From NCBI GenBank assembly GCA_038322235.1, contig JBBQFQ010000006.1, positions 1 to 64,000 of the forward strand: a stretch of 64,000 nucleotides of DNA, given 5' to 3'. Made by a program: the position numbers and the translations under genes. The notes under the pieces are model-generated. The model did no database searches. It worked only from the letters and a program-made list of their open reading frames with translations, and was not told the origin of the DNA. Source of the stretch: SZAS-18 sp038322235 (GTDB lineage Bacteria > Verrucomicrobiota > Verrucomicrobiia > Chthoniobacterales > SZAS-18). Positions 44,601 through 53,114 of this stretch are shown piece after piece (within the stretch, counting starts at the first letter, position 1; each line of letters begins with the position of its first letter).

Positions 44601-44969
44601 CAGGAAGAGCATCCGGTTACCGAAGAATTGGGCGTGGACGGTTCCTATCCGGTCTTTGCCCCGGGGAGTCGGCTGCTCGCGGTGGGCACCACGACCGCTC
44701 GCATCCATCTCGTCGATCCCGCCACCGCTCGCACCTTGGCCGTGCTGGATCCTCCCGTCTTGCTCAGCTCCATGCGTCTCCGTTTTCTCCCCGGCGGGTC
44801 GGCGCTCGCCGCGATGGGAACGAATGGCGTGGTGCATGTCTGGGATTTGCACGAACTCCGCGCGCAACTCGCTCCGCTGGGCCTGGATTGGGAAGCGCCG
44901 CCGCTGCCGCCATCGCCACCGCTTCCGCAGGAACGGTTCAGGATCCGGATCGAGGGTGATCCACGCTGA
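41679..44969 (+). CDS. Zinc-ribbon Ser/Thr protein kinase with transmembrane helix and WD40 repeats
   Basis: A 1096-residue membrane kinase. A zinc ribbon (C11-P-R-C14 ... C25-x-x-C28) precedes a Hanks kinase domain (about 60-325) with ARGGMGLVYRA, catalytic Lys89, HRDVKPGNILL (180-190), DFG (200-202) and GTPAYLAPEQ. A single membrane helix lies at about 347-368, followed by a coiled-coil-like stretch (ISRRALEAERAAVAAQNEATENL) and a C-terminal beta-propeller region with WD40-like repeats (for example HRAAVNQLTFNHSGSLLASTARDRTIRLWSPRTG). All catalytic residues are kept, so it should be active. It probably phosphorylates the sigma factor upstream or proteins bound to its propeller (inference). 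Confidence 0.93.
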   Translation: MTFPATDGSSCPRCGLALGAAGAVCTVCAFDLALEPPPEVPEPLACAQGVPSVAQNFAAYRLESMIARGGMGLVYRATHRETRRTVALKMIPPQVMGDAGMRARFEAEIVAASALDHPHIVPIYEVGQCDGLPFFSMRLAEGGTLTDAIGRFRGQARAIAELTAKIARALHHAHERGVLHRDVKPGNILLDGAGEPLLADFGLAKVVTANLDLTRSLAVLGTPAYLAPEQVMGGSGALTVAADVYGLGAVLYELLAGCAPFRAESTLDLLQKVQHQLAPSPSIAGGWGVPRDLEIICLKCLAKEPAARYASAAALADDLECWLAGRPILARPATSLERSWRWMRRNPALAALSGAVFLLTFGVAVISTFDAIRFREISRRALEAERAAVAAQNEATENLRDSYRAQARASRLTGRSGQRFDALEALAKAARIKPSLELRNEAAAALSLTDLRVEQQWNARASANAPVAFDADLAHYAVETDPGVIAVREAISQRELSRLPAPENAPRANFLTPFTEDGRFLAVRHAGGLLRVWDVPGRRVVLDLPGHPTGGISVLFAFDCAFRPDARAVAIGEPGGGVTIYALPEGREMHRLPTATPAACLAFSPDGARLAVILKSSNEVLIYDLPGGEPVRRLSHPGTVNHCAWSPDASALAVGAVDSNIYLWALTAATAPQVLRGHRAAVNQLTFNHSGSLLASTARDRTIRLWSPRTGAAEVVLPGLGAEAGLRFSRDDRRLSLLTFETSIGRLEIAESRTWRSFTPPPAGESAGLHAALDFSPDGRVAVTASRQAVRLWDTVRGAELAQIAHDPGDEKAALFLGGDTLLISGRKSGLTRRALRRENADSILVGPPEAIDARAGFLLNALRADGRVLALSSRQSGETLLLGGDGFRNIATIGGVPEVWSSSLSPNGAWLATGSSGYSESMQEDGRVHEIATGQVVQALRVGGAGAASFSDDGQWLAASGTARFRLVRAGTWQEEHPVTEELGVDGSYPVFAPGSRLLAVGTTTARIHLVDPATARTLAVLDPPVLLSSMRLRFLPGGSALAAMGTNGVVHVWDLHELRAQLAPLGLDWEAPPLPPSPPLPQERFRIRIEGDPR

Positions 44970-45021
44970 CCTTGCAGAATCCTCCCGCCGCCATTCGAGC
45001 GGCATTTTAGGCTAAACCGGT

Positions 45022-45068
45022 AAACTGGGAGCAACCGCGATCGCGAAACGCGGTAGTTCGCCGTGATG
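45022..45068 (+). promoter_or_regulatory. Conserved 5' leader hairpin, copy 1
   Basis: This stretch before the beta-helix gene matches the leader at 48486-48532 at all but two positions. It contains ACCGCG (45034-45039) pairing with CGCGGT (45049-45054) and the self-complementary CGCGATCGCG (45036-45045), ending 11 bp before the ATG. It may be an operator or a translational control hairpin. Upstream, GAATCCTCCCGC also occurs before both genes. Confidence 0.55.
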
Positions 45069-48000
45069 ACACCGCTGCCTTTCCTCCGCCTCCCGCTCTG
45101 GCGCACCGCGCTCGTCGCGGGGCTCGCCCTGGTCCTCGCGCCTGCCGCGCTGCTCTTCGGCCAGGGTCCGCTCACCCCGCCCCCCGGCGTGCCCGCCGCC
45201 ACGATGAAGCGCCTCGATGAAGTTGAAGCGCGCGTGAACCTGAGCGCTCTCAACACGCCGGGCGACGCCTCCTCCGTCTTCGTCATCACCGCGCCCGGCT
45301 CCTATTACCTGACCGGCAATGTCGCGGTCACCGGGGCTGGCGGCGTGGTCAACGGGATCAAGATCTACTCGGACAACGTGACGCTCGACCTCAACGGCTT
45401 CACTATTTCCTCGACCAATGCGTCCGCCGCCGGCAACGGCGTGCTCCTGGCCGGTAGCGCCGCGGCACTGGGCAACGCGAACGTCACGATCCTCAACGGC
45501 ACGATCAAGGGCACGACGACCTACACGACCTTCAGCAACACCTACGCGCCCGGCGGGTTTGCCAACGGCGTGGGACTGAGCGCCGCGGGCGTGACCAACG
45601 GGCGCATCTCCGGCCTCAACGTCCAGGGCATCGGCGGTGCCGGCATCTCCTTTTCGGGCGGCACGGTGGAGAAATCCAACGTCAACACCGCCTCGGGCAC
45701 CGGCATCACCGCGAGCGTCGTCACGGACTCCACTGCGAACACCACCGGCGGCACCGCCATCTCGGCCAACGCCGGCTCCAACCTCGTCGGCAGTACGACC
45801 GGCACCGGCCAGGATGTGATCGTCTCGGGCAGCGGCCAGCCGGGTGGCGACCGGCGCACCGCCCTCGCCCAGAGCGGCACCAGCCCGATCTTCATCGCCT
45901 CCGCCGGCTCCTACTACCTCACGGGCAATGTGACGGTGACCAGCGGCGGAGCCATCAACATCCTGGCCAGTAACGTCACGCTGGACCTGAACGGGTTCAC
46001 CGTTTCCTCCTCCGCCGGTACGGCCACCGGCACCGCGATCCTGCTCGTCAACGCGGGCGGCGCCCCCAAGAATGTGACGATCCTCAACGGCCAGATCGCC
46101 AGCGGGGGTACGGTGAGCGGCACCACCTTCACGGCGGGCACCGGCTTCGCCAAGGGCATCGACGCCACGATCGGCCTGAACGTGCGGGTGCAGAACGTCG
46201 GCGTGCAGGGCGTCTCAAGTAACGCGATCGACCTCGGCACCGACCGCGCCTCGGTGGTCAGCGGCTGCACCGTGCGCGCGGTCGGCGGCCAGGGCATCCG
46301 CGCCGGGGTGGTCTCCGATTCCTCCGCGATCGGCTGCGTCGGGACTTTCGCCATCGATGCGGCGAGCGCGTCGAACTCCATCGGCACCCTCGTCTCCGGC
46401 AGCTCCAAGGCCGTCAGCGTCACGGGCCAGCGCATCGCGATCTCCGGCGCGCCTTACACGATCGACCAGCCCGGCTCGTATTATCTGACGGGCAATCTCA
46501 CCGTCGCGACCGGCAACGCGATCACCATCACGGCCGACAACGTCTCTTTGGACCTCAACGGCTTCAACATCACCTCCACGAGCGCCACGGCGAACGGCGA
46601 CGCGATAAATATCAACGCGCGCTCGGGACTCTTCATCACCAACGGCACCATCACGAGCGGCTCGACCGTGACCGGATCGCCGGGCACGTTCACGGCCGGT
46701 CCCGGCTTCGCGGGCGGGATCAACTGGGGCGGCGCGCCGACGAATGTGCGCGTCAGCGGCGTGACCGTGATCGGCGTCAGCCAATACGGCATCGACCTGG
46801 GGACCGACGGTTCCTGCGTGGTGCAGAACTGCGTGGCGCGTGCCTGCGGCGTCTACGGCATCCACGCCGGGACGATCTCCGACTCCAGCGCCCTGCAGTG
46901 CGGCGTCAGCGCACCGATGCTTGCGACCACCATCGCCAACAGCACCGGCTCGATCATCGGTGGCACCGTCACCGCCATGAACACGGCGGCCTCATCCACC
47001 AGCGTGGCCAGCGTGCAGACCAGCGTGAACACGGCCAACTCCAGCATCACCACCGCGAACTCGGCGATCACCGGAGTGCAGTCCAGCGTGAACACTGTGA
47101 ACACGGGGGTCGCCACGTTGCAGACGACCGCCAATGCCATCAAGGCGGCCGGCGACCCGCGCACGCCCATCGTTGTCACCGGCACTGGCGGCTACGCCCT
47201 CAACTCGCCCGGTTCTTACTACCTCACGAGCAGTTTCACGGCAGCCAGCAACGGCATCGTGATCAATGCGAACAACGTGACCCTGGACCTCAATGGCTAC
47301 ACCATCAGCTCATTCACCAGCCCCGCCTCCGGCACCGCCATTACGATCACCTCAGGCTATTCAAACATTCAGATTCGGAATGGGAACATCGACGGAACGA
47401 CGAGTTACGCTTCTGGCACCTTCACGACGGGCGGGTTTCTGGACGGCATCACCTTCTCGAGTACCACCTTAAACGTCCGCATTCAGGACGTCACGATCTC
47501 CCAGATCGGCGGAAACGGCATCTACTGCTCCGCCACGAATGCAATCGAGCAAAACGTCCTGATTGAGAACTGCACGGTCAGCACGGCGGCCCAGCGCGGG
47601 ATCTCCTGCTTTGCGTCCGTGCGCAATTGCATCGTCCGAGACTGCGGGGGCACCGCGATCTCCTGCTCCACGGTGGTGGGAAGTTCCGGACGATCCTACG
47701 GCACGGTCTCCGGTGCCTCGGGCATCTCGTGCGGCGGGGCGCTGCACAGCTCCGGCTTCACCGATGGTGCGACGGGTTACGGGCTCTCTGCGCAGGAGGC
47801 CACCGGCTGCCACGGGTTTGGCGGTGCCACTGGTCTTTATGCCGAGACCGCGATGAACTGCACCGGCTCGTTCGGCACCGCTTCCGGCCTCACCGCCGTC
47901 ACGGCGTCGAACTGCCGGGGCGTCGGCAGCGGCGTGGGCCTCGCGGCCACCAATGCCAGCAACTGCTTCGGTCAGACGTATGGCGTCGACGCGAGCGGCG

Positions 48001-48152
48001 TCGGTCTCGACGTGCAAACCACCACCGGCGTGGCAACCAGTTGCCGCGGCGTCGGCGGCGGCGGGACGTCCGTCGCGCTGAAGGCGACGACCGCGGTGGG
48101 TTGCACCTACACCGGCACGGCAAGCATCCAATACAAATACCTCATGCCATAG
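45066..48152 (+). CDS. Large exported right-handed beta-helix protein, paralogue 1
   Basis: A 1028-residue exported protein (signal MTPLPFLRLPLWRTALVAGLALVLAPAALLFG), followed by GPLTPPPGVPAATMKRLDEVEARVN, an opening shared with the paralogue at 48530. Four modules repeat the pattern PGSYYLTGN...NVTLDLNGFTISS, with N/G ladders typical of parallel beta-helices. Between modules 3 and 4 lies a heptad-like segment (VASVQTSVNTANSSITTANSAITGVQSSVNTVNTGVATLQTT). The C-terminal quarter is rich in Cys and Gly (e.g. TAISCSTVVGSSGRSYG). No catalytic residues of pectate lyases were found. It may be a surface adhesin or structural protein. An in-frame GTG at 45063 directly precedes the ATG. Confidence 0.8.
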   Translation: MTPLPFLRLPLWRTALVAGLALVLAPAALLFGQGPLTPPPGVPAATMKRLDEVEARVNLSALNTPGDASSVFVITAPGSYYLTGNVAVTGAGGVVNGIKIYSDNVTLDLNGFTISSTNASAAGNGVLLAGSAAALGNANVTILNGTIKGTTTYTTFSNTYAPGGFANGVGLSAAGVTNGRISGLNVQGIGGAGISFSGGTVEKSNVNTASGTGITASVVTDSTANTTGGTAISANAGSNLVGSTTGTGQDVIVSGSGQPGGDRRTALAQSGTSPIFIASAGSYYLTGNVTVTSGGAINILASNVTLDLNGFTVSSSAGTATGTAILLVNAGGAPKNVTILNGQIASGGTVSGTTFTAGTGFAKGIDATIGLNVRVQNVGVQGVSSNAIDLGTDRASVVSGCTVRAVGGQGIRAGVVSDSSAIGCVGTFAIDAASASNSIGTLVSGSSKAVSVTGQRIAISGAPYTIDQPGSYYLTGNLTVATGNAITITADNVSLDLNGFNITSTSATANGDAININARSGLFITNGTITSGSTVTGSPGTFTAGPGFAGGINWGGAPTNVRVSGVTVIGVSQYGIDLGTDGSCVVQNCVARACGVYGIHAGTISDSSALQCGVSAPMLATTIANSTGSIIGGTVTAMNTAASSTSVASVQTSVNTANSSITTANSAITGVQSSVNTVNTGVATLQTTANAIKAAGDPRTPIVVTGTGGYALNSPGSYYLTSSFTAASNGIVINANNVTLDLNGYTISSFTSPASGTAITITSGYSNIQIRNGNIDGTTSYASGTFTTGGFLDGITFSSTTLNVRIQDVTISQIGGNGIYCSATNAIEQNVLIENCTVSTAAQRGISCFASVRNCIVRDCGGTAISCSTVVGSSGRSYGTVSGASGISCGGALHSSGFTDGATGYGLSAQEATGCHGFGGATGLYAETAMNCTGSFGTASGLTAVTASNCRGVGSGVGLAATNASNCFGQTYGVDASGVGLDVQTTTGVATSCRGVGGGGTSVALKATTAVGCTYTGTASIQYKYLMP

Positions 48153-48164
48153 GCTGCTTTGGTG

Positions 48165-48187
48165 ACGGTCGCGGGGCTTGCGACCGT
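48165..48187 (+). terminator. Hairpin after beta-helix paralogue 1
   Basis: ACGGTCGC (48165-48172) pairs with GCGACCGT (48180-48187) over a 7-nt loop, 12 bp beyond the stop. There is no T-tract, so Rho-independent strength is doubtful. Confidence 0.45.
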
Positions 48188-48485
48188 GGGGGCCACAGCG
48201 ACCGGATTGCGAAAGAGGTTTCGGAGGCCTCGCCGCGGCGGGCCGGGCGTTTCGTTCTCGTCCCTCGGAAGAGGCCGCCTGTTTGCTTGGCCGATTGCGG
48301 CTGCCCGGCGGTGGCCGCAAACGCCACCGCGCGGACAGAAATGCGGATTTCTCCGCCTCGTACCCCTTCCGGACTTTGCATCCCAGTCTTTTGAGTGGGC
48401 CATCGGATGAAGGAGCGGGGATCGTGCGCCCGACCGAATCCTCCCGCCCGCGTGGGCTCGAGCGGGATCTTTCGCGGGTGCGGAG
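48188..48485. other. Non-coding stretch between the two beta-helix paralogues
   Basis: About 300 bp without a credible gene. A shared upstream element GAATCCTCCCGC, near 48437, also precedes the first paralogue, so the promoter is probably here. Nothing else was recognised. Confidence 0.4.
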
Positions 48486-48532
48486 AAACTGGGAGAAACC
48501 GCGATCGCGAAACGCGGTAGTTAGCCGTGATG
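48486..48532 (+). promoter_or_regulatory. Conserved 5' leader hairpin, copy 2
   Basis: Second copy of the leader seen at 45022-45068, with ACCGCG (48498-48503) pairing with CGCGGT (48513-48518). Conservation of non-coding bases together with the first coding bases shows that the duplication included the leader. Confidence 0.55.
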
Positions 48533-50722
48533 AGAACGCTGCCTTTCCCCCGCCTTCCGCTCTGGCGCACCGCGCTCGTCGCGGGGCTCGCCCTGCTCCT
48601 CGCGCCTGCCGCACTGCTGTTTGCCCAGGGTCCGCTGACGCCGCCCCCCGGCGTGCCCGTCGCCACGATGAAGCGCCTCGATGAAGTCGAAGCGCGCACC
48701 ATCGTCAATGCGGCCAACTGCCCGCCCAGCGGCAGCTACGCCTTCTCCATCGCCCCGGCCCAGTTCCCCAGCGGTGGCTCCTTCTACCTCACCGGCAATC
48801 TGGTGATCCCGAGCAACGGCGGAATCTTCATCTCTGCCAGCAACGTGACGCTCGATCTCAATGGCTTTTCCCTCATCGGCGGCCCAAGCGCCTCGCTCTT
48901 CAGCGGCATCTTCATCTCCGGGAAGAATGTGACGATCACCGGCGGCGGCATCACGGGGGCGGCGTTCTCGACGGGCATCAACAGCGGAGTGGCGAATACG
49001 CGCGTGAGCGGCGTGAGCGTCTCCGGCACGGGCGTGGGCGGCGGGATCGTCCTCACCGGCGCCGGTGCCTTGGTGCAGGGCAGCACGGTGAATGGCACCG
49101 GAGGAATCGGCATCCAAGCGGATGCCGTCTCCGACTCCACCGCCACCGCGACGGCCTCCACGGCCATCGTCGCAAAATCCACCTCGAACGTCTCCGGCAC
49201 CACGACCGGGAGCGGCCCGGCCGTGATCGTGAACGATCCGCTCAATCGGGACGGAGGCGATGTGCGCACGCCCATTCCGGGCGGCACGGCAGCCTATACG
49301 ATCGCCCAGTCCGGGTCCTATTATCTGACCGGCAACCTCAGCGTCAGCAGCGGCAATGCGATTACGATTGCCGCGGACCAGGTCACGTTGGACCTCAATG
49401 GCTTCAATCTGACCTCCACCTCCAACACCGCCAGCGGCGACGCGATTAACATCAATGGGCGCAACGGGATCCAGATCACCAACGGTACCATTCTGAGCGG
49501 GAGCACGGTAAATGGTAGTTCGGTGACGGCGGGTTCCGGTTTTGTGGGCGGGGTGAATTGGGGCTCCGCGCCGACGAACATCCGCGTCAGCCGCCTGACC
49601 GTGATCGGCGTGAGCAACTACGCGATCGACCTGGGGATCGACGGAAGTTCCGTGGTGGAGAACTGCACCGTCCGGATCGCCGGCAGTCTCGGCATCCGGG
49701 CGGGGAGCGTCTCGGATTCCAGCGCGCTCCAGAGTGCCGGACCGATTTCTGCCACGGTCATCGCGAACTGCACGGGTTCCACCCCGGGTGGTTCGTTGAC
49801 CCCCCTAAACACCCTCTCCACGGCGCTCTCCACCGTGCAAACCGGGGTCACGACCACCAACGCCACCTTGACTAACCTGCAACAGACGGTCGGCTCGCGC
49901 ACGGCGATCCCCGCCGGAACCGCTTCGGTGACGATCGACACCTCCGGGTCATACTATCTGACGGGCAATCTCGTCGTTTCCGCCGGGAATGGGATTAGCA
50001 TCAATGCTTCGAACGTCACGCTCGACTTGAACGGCTACACGATCTCCTCCACCTCAGCCTCGTCGTCGGGCTTTGGTGTTTACGTCACCGCCAACAACAT
50101 CCGCATTCACAACGGGAAGATCAGCGGCACCCGGGTCAACGATGGCGGAACCGGCACGACCTTCACCGGGGGAGGATTCACTGTAGGCATCGGCGACCTC
50201 GAAACGACCAGCCCCATCGCGGCCGGCATCGAGGTGGAAGCCGTCCAGGTCACCAACGTGGGGGACGGCATCTTCCTGGCTGGCAAGGCGACCGTCGTGA
50301 CGAAGTGCACAGTCTCGGTCGTATCGGCCATCGGGATCAGGGCCAGCGTCGTGACGGGCTGTGCCGCCGAGACCTGTGGCAAGTCGGGCATCTTGTGCGG
50401 CGAGGCCGTCTACTGCCACGGTTCGACGGTCAGCAATACTCCCACCGACTTTGGGATCGCTGCCGACATCGCCCTGAACTGCCGGGGGACCAGTTTCAAC
50501 AACGGCTCCGGACTCACGGCGGTGAACGCGACCAATTGCTACGGCGACAGCAGTGGCACCGCGACCGCCTCCCGCGGGTTGAAAGTGACCGGCACGGCGA
50601 GCTATTGCTTCGGGAGAGTCGGTTTCACCGGCACCGGCACCGCCCTCGAAGCGAACATCGCGATCGGTTGCAGCTTCACCAATGGCTCCGCCACCATTAT
50701 GAACCGGTACTTGATGCCGTAG
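48530..50722 (+). CDS. Large exported right-handed beta-helix protein, paralogue 2
   Basis: A 730-residue paralogue of the preceding gene. The first 50 residues are nearly the same (MRTLPFPRLPLWRTALVAGLALLLAPAALLFAQG, then PPGVPVATMKRLDEVEART). It has three SYYLTGN/LDLNGF modules instead of four and a short heptad-like linker (LSTALSTVQTGVTTTNATLTNLQQTV). One module (NGRNGIQITNGTILSG..., VGGVNWGSAPTNIRVSRLTVIGVSNYAIDLG) is closely matched by the broken fragment at 56019. The C-terminus, rich in Cys and Gly, ends NRYLMP, like KYLMP in paralogue 1. Probably a surface or secreted beta-helix; function unknown. Confidence 0.8.
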   Translation: MRTLPFPRLPLWRTALVAGLALLLAPAALLFAQGPLTPPPGVPVATMKRLDEVEARTIVNAANCPPSGSYAFSIAPAQFPSGGSFYLTGNLVIPSNGGIFISASNVTLDLNGFSLIGGPSASLFSGIFISGKNVTITGGGITGAAFSTGINSGVANTRVSGVSVSGTGVGGGIVLTGAGALVQGSTVNGTGGIGIQADAVSDSTATATASTAIVAKSTSNVSGTTTGSGPAVIVNDPLNRDGGDVRTPIPGGTAAYTIAQSGSYYLTGNLSVSSGNAITIAADQVTLDLNGFNLTSTSNTASGDAININGRNGIQITNGTILSGSTVNGSSVTAGSGFVGGVNWGSAPTNIRVSRLTVIGVSNYAIDLGIDGSSVVENCTVRIAGSLGIRAGSVSDSSALQSAGPISATVIANCTGSTPGGSLTPLNTLSTALSTVQTGVTTTNATLTNLQQTVGSRTAIPAGTASVTIDTSGSYYLTGNLVVSAGNGISINASNVTLDLNGYTISSTSASSSGFGVYVTANNIRIHNGKISGTRVNDGGTGTTFTGGGFTVGIGDLETTSPIAAGIEVEAVQVTNVGDGIFLAGKATVVTKCTVSVVSAIGIRASVVTGCAAETCGKSGILCGEAVYCHGSTVSNTPTDFGIAADIALNCRGTSFNNGSGLTAVNATNCYGDSSGTATASRGLKVTGTASYCFGRVGFTGTGTALEANIAIGCSFTNGSATIMNRYLMP

Positions 50723-50760
50723 GTGGGGCACGAGCGCCGGGCGGGTCGCGGACCCGCCGG

Positions 50761-50801
50761 AAAGCAAAAGGGGGATGCCTCTTTCGAGACATCCGCCAGA
50801 G
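50761..50801 (-). terminator. Stem-loop repeat, copy 2 (terminator-like on minus strand)
   Basis: GGGGGATG (50770-50777) faces CATCCGCC (50790-50797) with one mismatch. The element matches copy 1 at 39700-39740 over about 45 bp, in the same orientation. Read on the minus strand it is followed by CTTTTGC. It may end transcription coming from the gene 51073-52971, about 270 bp away. Confidence 0.5.
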
Positions 50802-51072
50802 CAGAAGCGCCGAACGCTCGGAGGGACGTGGCGAGCTGGCAGAGCCTCCCAGACATCGGAATGCTCCCGCCGAGGCGCGGAGAGATCCTGCTGATTTTCC
50901 GTTCTGCGTCTCTGCGTCTCTGCGCGAGACCGTCGGCTCGCGTTCGCGGCGCGGCCGCTGCGTAGTCGCTCCAGCGAAAATGTGCCGACGAGCGGGCTAG
51001 TGGAACCGGAAAAACGCGTTCGTGCAGAACCCGAGAAGTCGACGCTGGGTTGGGAAATTCACGCCGAAATCC
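50802..51072. other. Intergenic region downstream of two convergent genes
   Basis: About 270 bp between the stem-loop repeat and the stop of the minus-strand beta-solenoid gene. The frames over it have no protein character and no family resemblance. Nothing is recognised. Confidence 0.4.
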
Positions 51073-52971
51073 TCACTGCTCCAGCACGACCCGATAGAAC
51101 GCTTCCGCCGCCGCGGTCGAGTCGACGAACTTCAAGACAGATCCCGTTTCGCCCGTCTGCGCTGGACCCACATTCACGAACGGCGCGGTCGCGAGGCCAT
51201 CGCTTTTTTGCAATCGGTAGATGTGCCCGGTATTTGCACTGATCAGCACGCTGACACCGGTGGAATTCGGACGAGTGATCTGCTTGATGCGAACGTCCGC
51301 GGCGGTCAGCACGACGCCACTTGGGCCGTTCGCAAAGGTCGCGGGGAGCTGAGCGGTCCCCGTGATCAGGTCGAGCACGCCGAAATTGTCGAAGCTCGTC
51401 GCCGTGCTCGCGTCGAGGCTTGCTCCCGCCAGGATACGAATGACGCCATTGTTCGTGATTGGGCCCTCGGACGAAAAGCGCTCGATGACCGCCCCCGGCG
51501 CAGCCTCGATCGTTCCATTGTTCACGAGGAAACCATAGATCCGGAGGGTGGCGCCCGATTCGACGACGAGCTTGCCGTCATTCGTCACGTCCTGAAACAA
51601 TGCGACCACGCCCGAGGCGATGCGAATAACGCCGGTGCCACTCGTCGAGACGACTCCTCCGGCGATCAGCGTGTATGGCTCTGCCACTCGCACGATGGAT
51701 TGGTCCAGCGCCCGAATGATGCCGTAATTCGTAAAACCGTACTCGCCCGCCCGCAGCTCCAGCGTCGCCCCATTCCTCGCCTCCAAGATTCCCGTGGTAT
51801 CATTGAGGAAGGACTGCCCGAGAATGTCGCCGGGAAAAACGACGAGCGGCACCGAGCCTGTCGCGCTGACGACCCCTCGATTCACGATGTTTCCCCCGCG
51901 GATCAGCCCCGCGCCTTCAATCGTTGAACCTGCCGGAACAGTGATGCTGCCCTCGAGAACGTTCATCGTGCTGTCGCTAAGTTGAATCGTTCCACCCAGA
52001 GGCGCACTGCCAGGCTTGACGATTAATGACGTTGGACTCGAAGATGCTTGCAATGAGACGGTTCCATGAACGGAAGTGGCTCCGTCGTACGAATTGCTCT
52101 CAAGGCTAAGCATTGCGCCATTCTCCACCACCAGCTGGCCGTCCACTCTGCAACTGAAGAGATAATTCATCTCACCAGCCGGGGAGCGAAGAATCCCCGT
52201 TCCGAAAGTTTTAAGGTCACCTCCGTAGATGTAGCGGAGGATAACGGACGACCCGGTTTGAGCCTGGATCACACCTTGGTTTCCGGGGCCACTCTCGCCC
52301 GTGCGAAACTCCAAGGTGCCGCCCTGCGCTGCCTCCAATAATCCGTCGACCGCATTGGTGAAGCTGGAACCGAACGCTGCTCCCGATTGAAGAACAAGCG
52401 GAACCGATCCCACCGCTCTGACCGTTCCGTGGTTCGTGACGCGGAGGTTTTGGTCCCCGATCTGGCCTGCACCCTCAATTGTTTGACCCGCGCCGATGAG
52501 GAGGGTCGAACCAGGAGATCCTACATTCGCGCCGCCGATCCGGTTCTGGGCGCTGTCGCCGAGGATGATTATTCCGTTTCCGGTGATGCTGCCGCTGCCG
52601 GAAAAAATCAGGTTAGCCGGCGACGAACCTCCCGTGAAACTCAGTGTGCCTTCATTGATCAACCCACCGCCCCCGCTCAATGATCCAGAAAGAATCGTGA
52701 GCGAACCCCCGGGTCCAATGACGACGGAATCCATCGCACTGATCGACAATCGCCCTACCGTGAAAGCACCATCGATCGTGACTGCGGAGTTCACCGGCTT
52801 CGCCGCATCCACCATCACATCAGCCAACCAATCATTTGGCACCGCGGCGGGCGTCCAACGGCTCGAATCGCTCCACGCGCCGGTTCCTCCCAGCCAGACA
52901 CTCTGCGCTTCGATCGCCCCGGCCGCGGACAAGCTCAAGACCGCGACTGCAACAAGAATCGAAGCCTTCAC
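51073..52971 (-). CDS. Exported beta-solenoid repeat protein
   Basis: A 632-residue protein with a signal peptide (MKASILVAVAVLSLSAAGAIEAQ) and then SVWLGGTGAWSDSSRWTPAAVPNDWLADVMVD, the common opening of autotransporter-like beta-helix passengers. Repeats with N-x-G-T/V and LVVESGATL phrases (GLINEGTLSFTGG, NHGTVRAVGSVPLVL, NRGVVSATGSVPLVVF, NNGTIEAAPGAVIERF, NNGVIRILAGASL) form the solenoid. There is no outer-membrane barrel; the end AEAFYRVVLEQ resembles other exported proteins of this genome. It would be secreted or surface-attached by an unknown route. Downstream of the kelch gene in the same orientation. Confidence 0.78.
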   Translation of the reverse strand: MKASILVAVAVLSLSAAGAIEAQSVWLGGTGAWSDSSRWTPAAVPNDWLADVMVDAAKPVNSAVTIDGAFTVGRLSISAMDSVVIGPGGSLTILSGSLSGGGGLINEGTLSFTGGSSPANLIFSGSGSITGNGIIILGDSAQNRIGGANVGSPGSTLLIGAGQTIEGAGQIGDQNLRVTNHGTVRAVGSVPLVLQSGAAFGSSFTNAVDGLLEAAQGGTLEFRTGESGPGNQGVIQAQTGSSVILRYIYGGDLKTFGTGILRSPAGEMNYLFSCRVDGQLVVENGAMLSLESNSYDGATSVHGTVSLQASSSPTSLIVKPGSAPLGGTIQLSDSTMNVLEGSITVPAGSTIEGAGLIRGGNIVNRGVVSATGSVPLVVFPGDILGQSFLNDTTGILEARNGATLELRAGEYGFTNYGIIRALDQSIVRVAEPYTLIAGGVVSTSGTGVIRIASGVVALFQDVTNDGKLVVESGATLRIYGFLVNNGTIEAAPGAVIERFSSEGPITNNGVIRILAGASLDASTATSFDNFGVLDLITGTAQLPATFANGPSGVVLTAADVRIKQITRPNSTGVSVLISANTGHIYRLQKSDGLATAPFVNVGPAQTGETGSVLKFVDSTAAAEAFYRVVLEQ

Positions 52972-53114
52972 GCGAGAACGTGTCGACGTTGGCAGAATGC
53001 GTCAACTGATGAAGGTAAAACGCCCTCTCGCGATCGGGGGAAGTTAGTAAGTCTATTTAGTGCAGCCTGGTAGAGCCGATGGTGCTCTGCGGCGTGCTCG
53101 AATGACTCGAGTGG

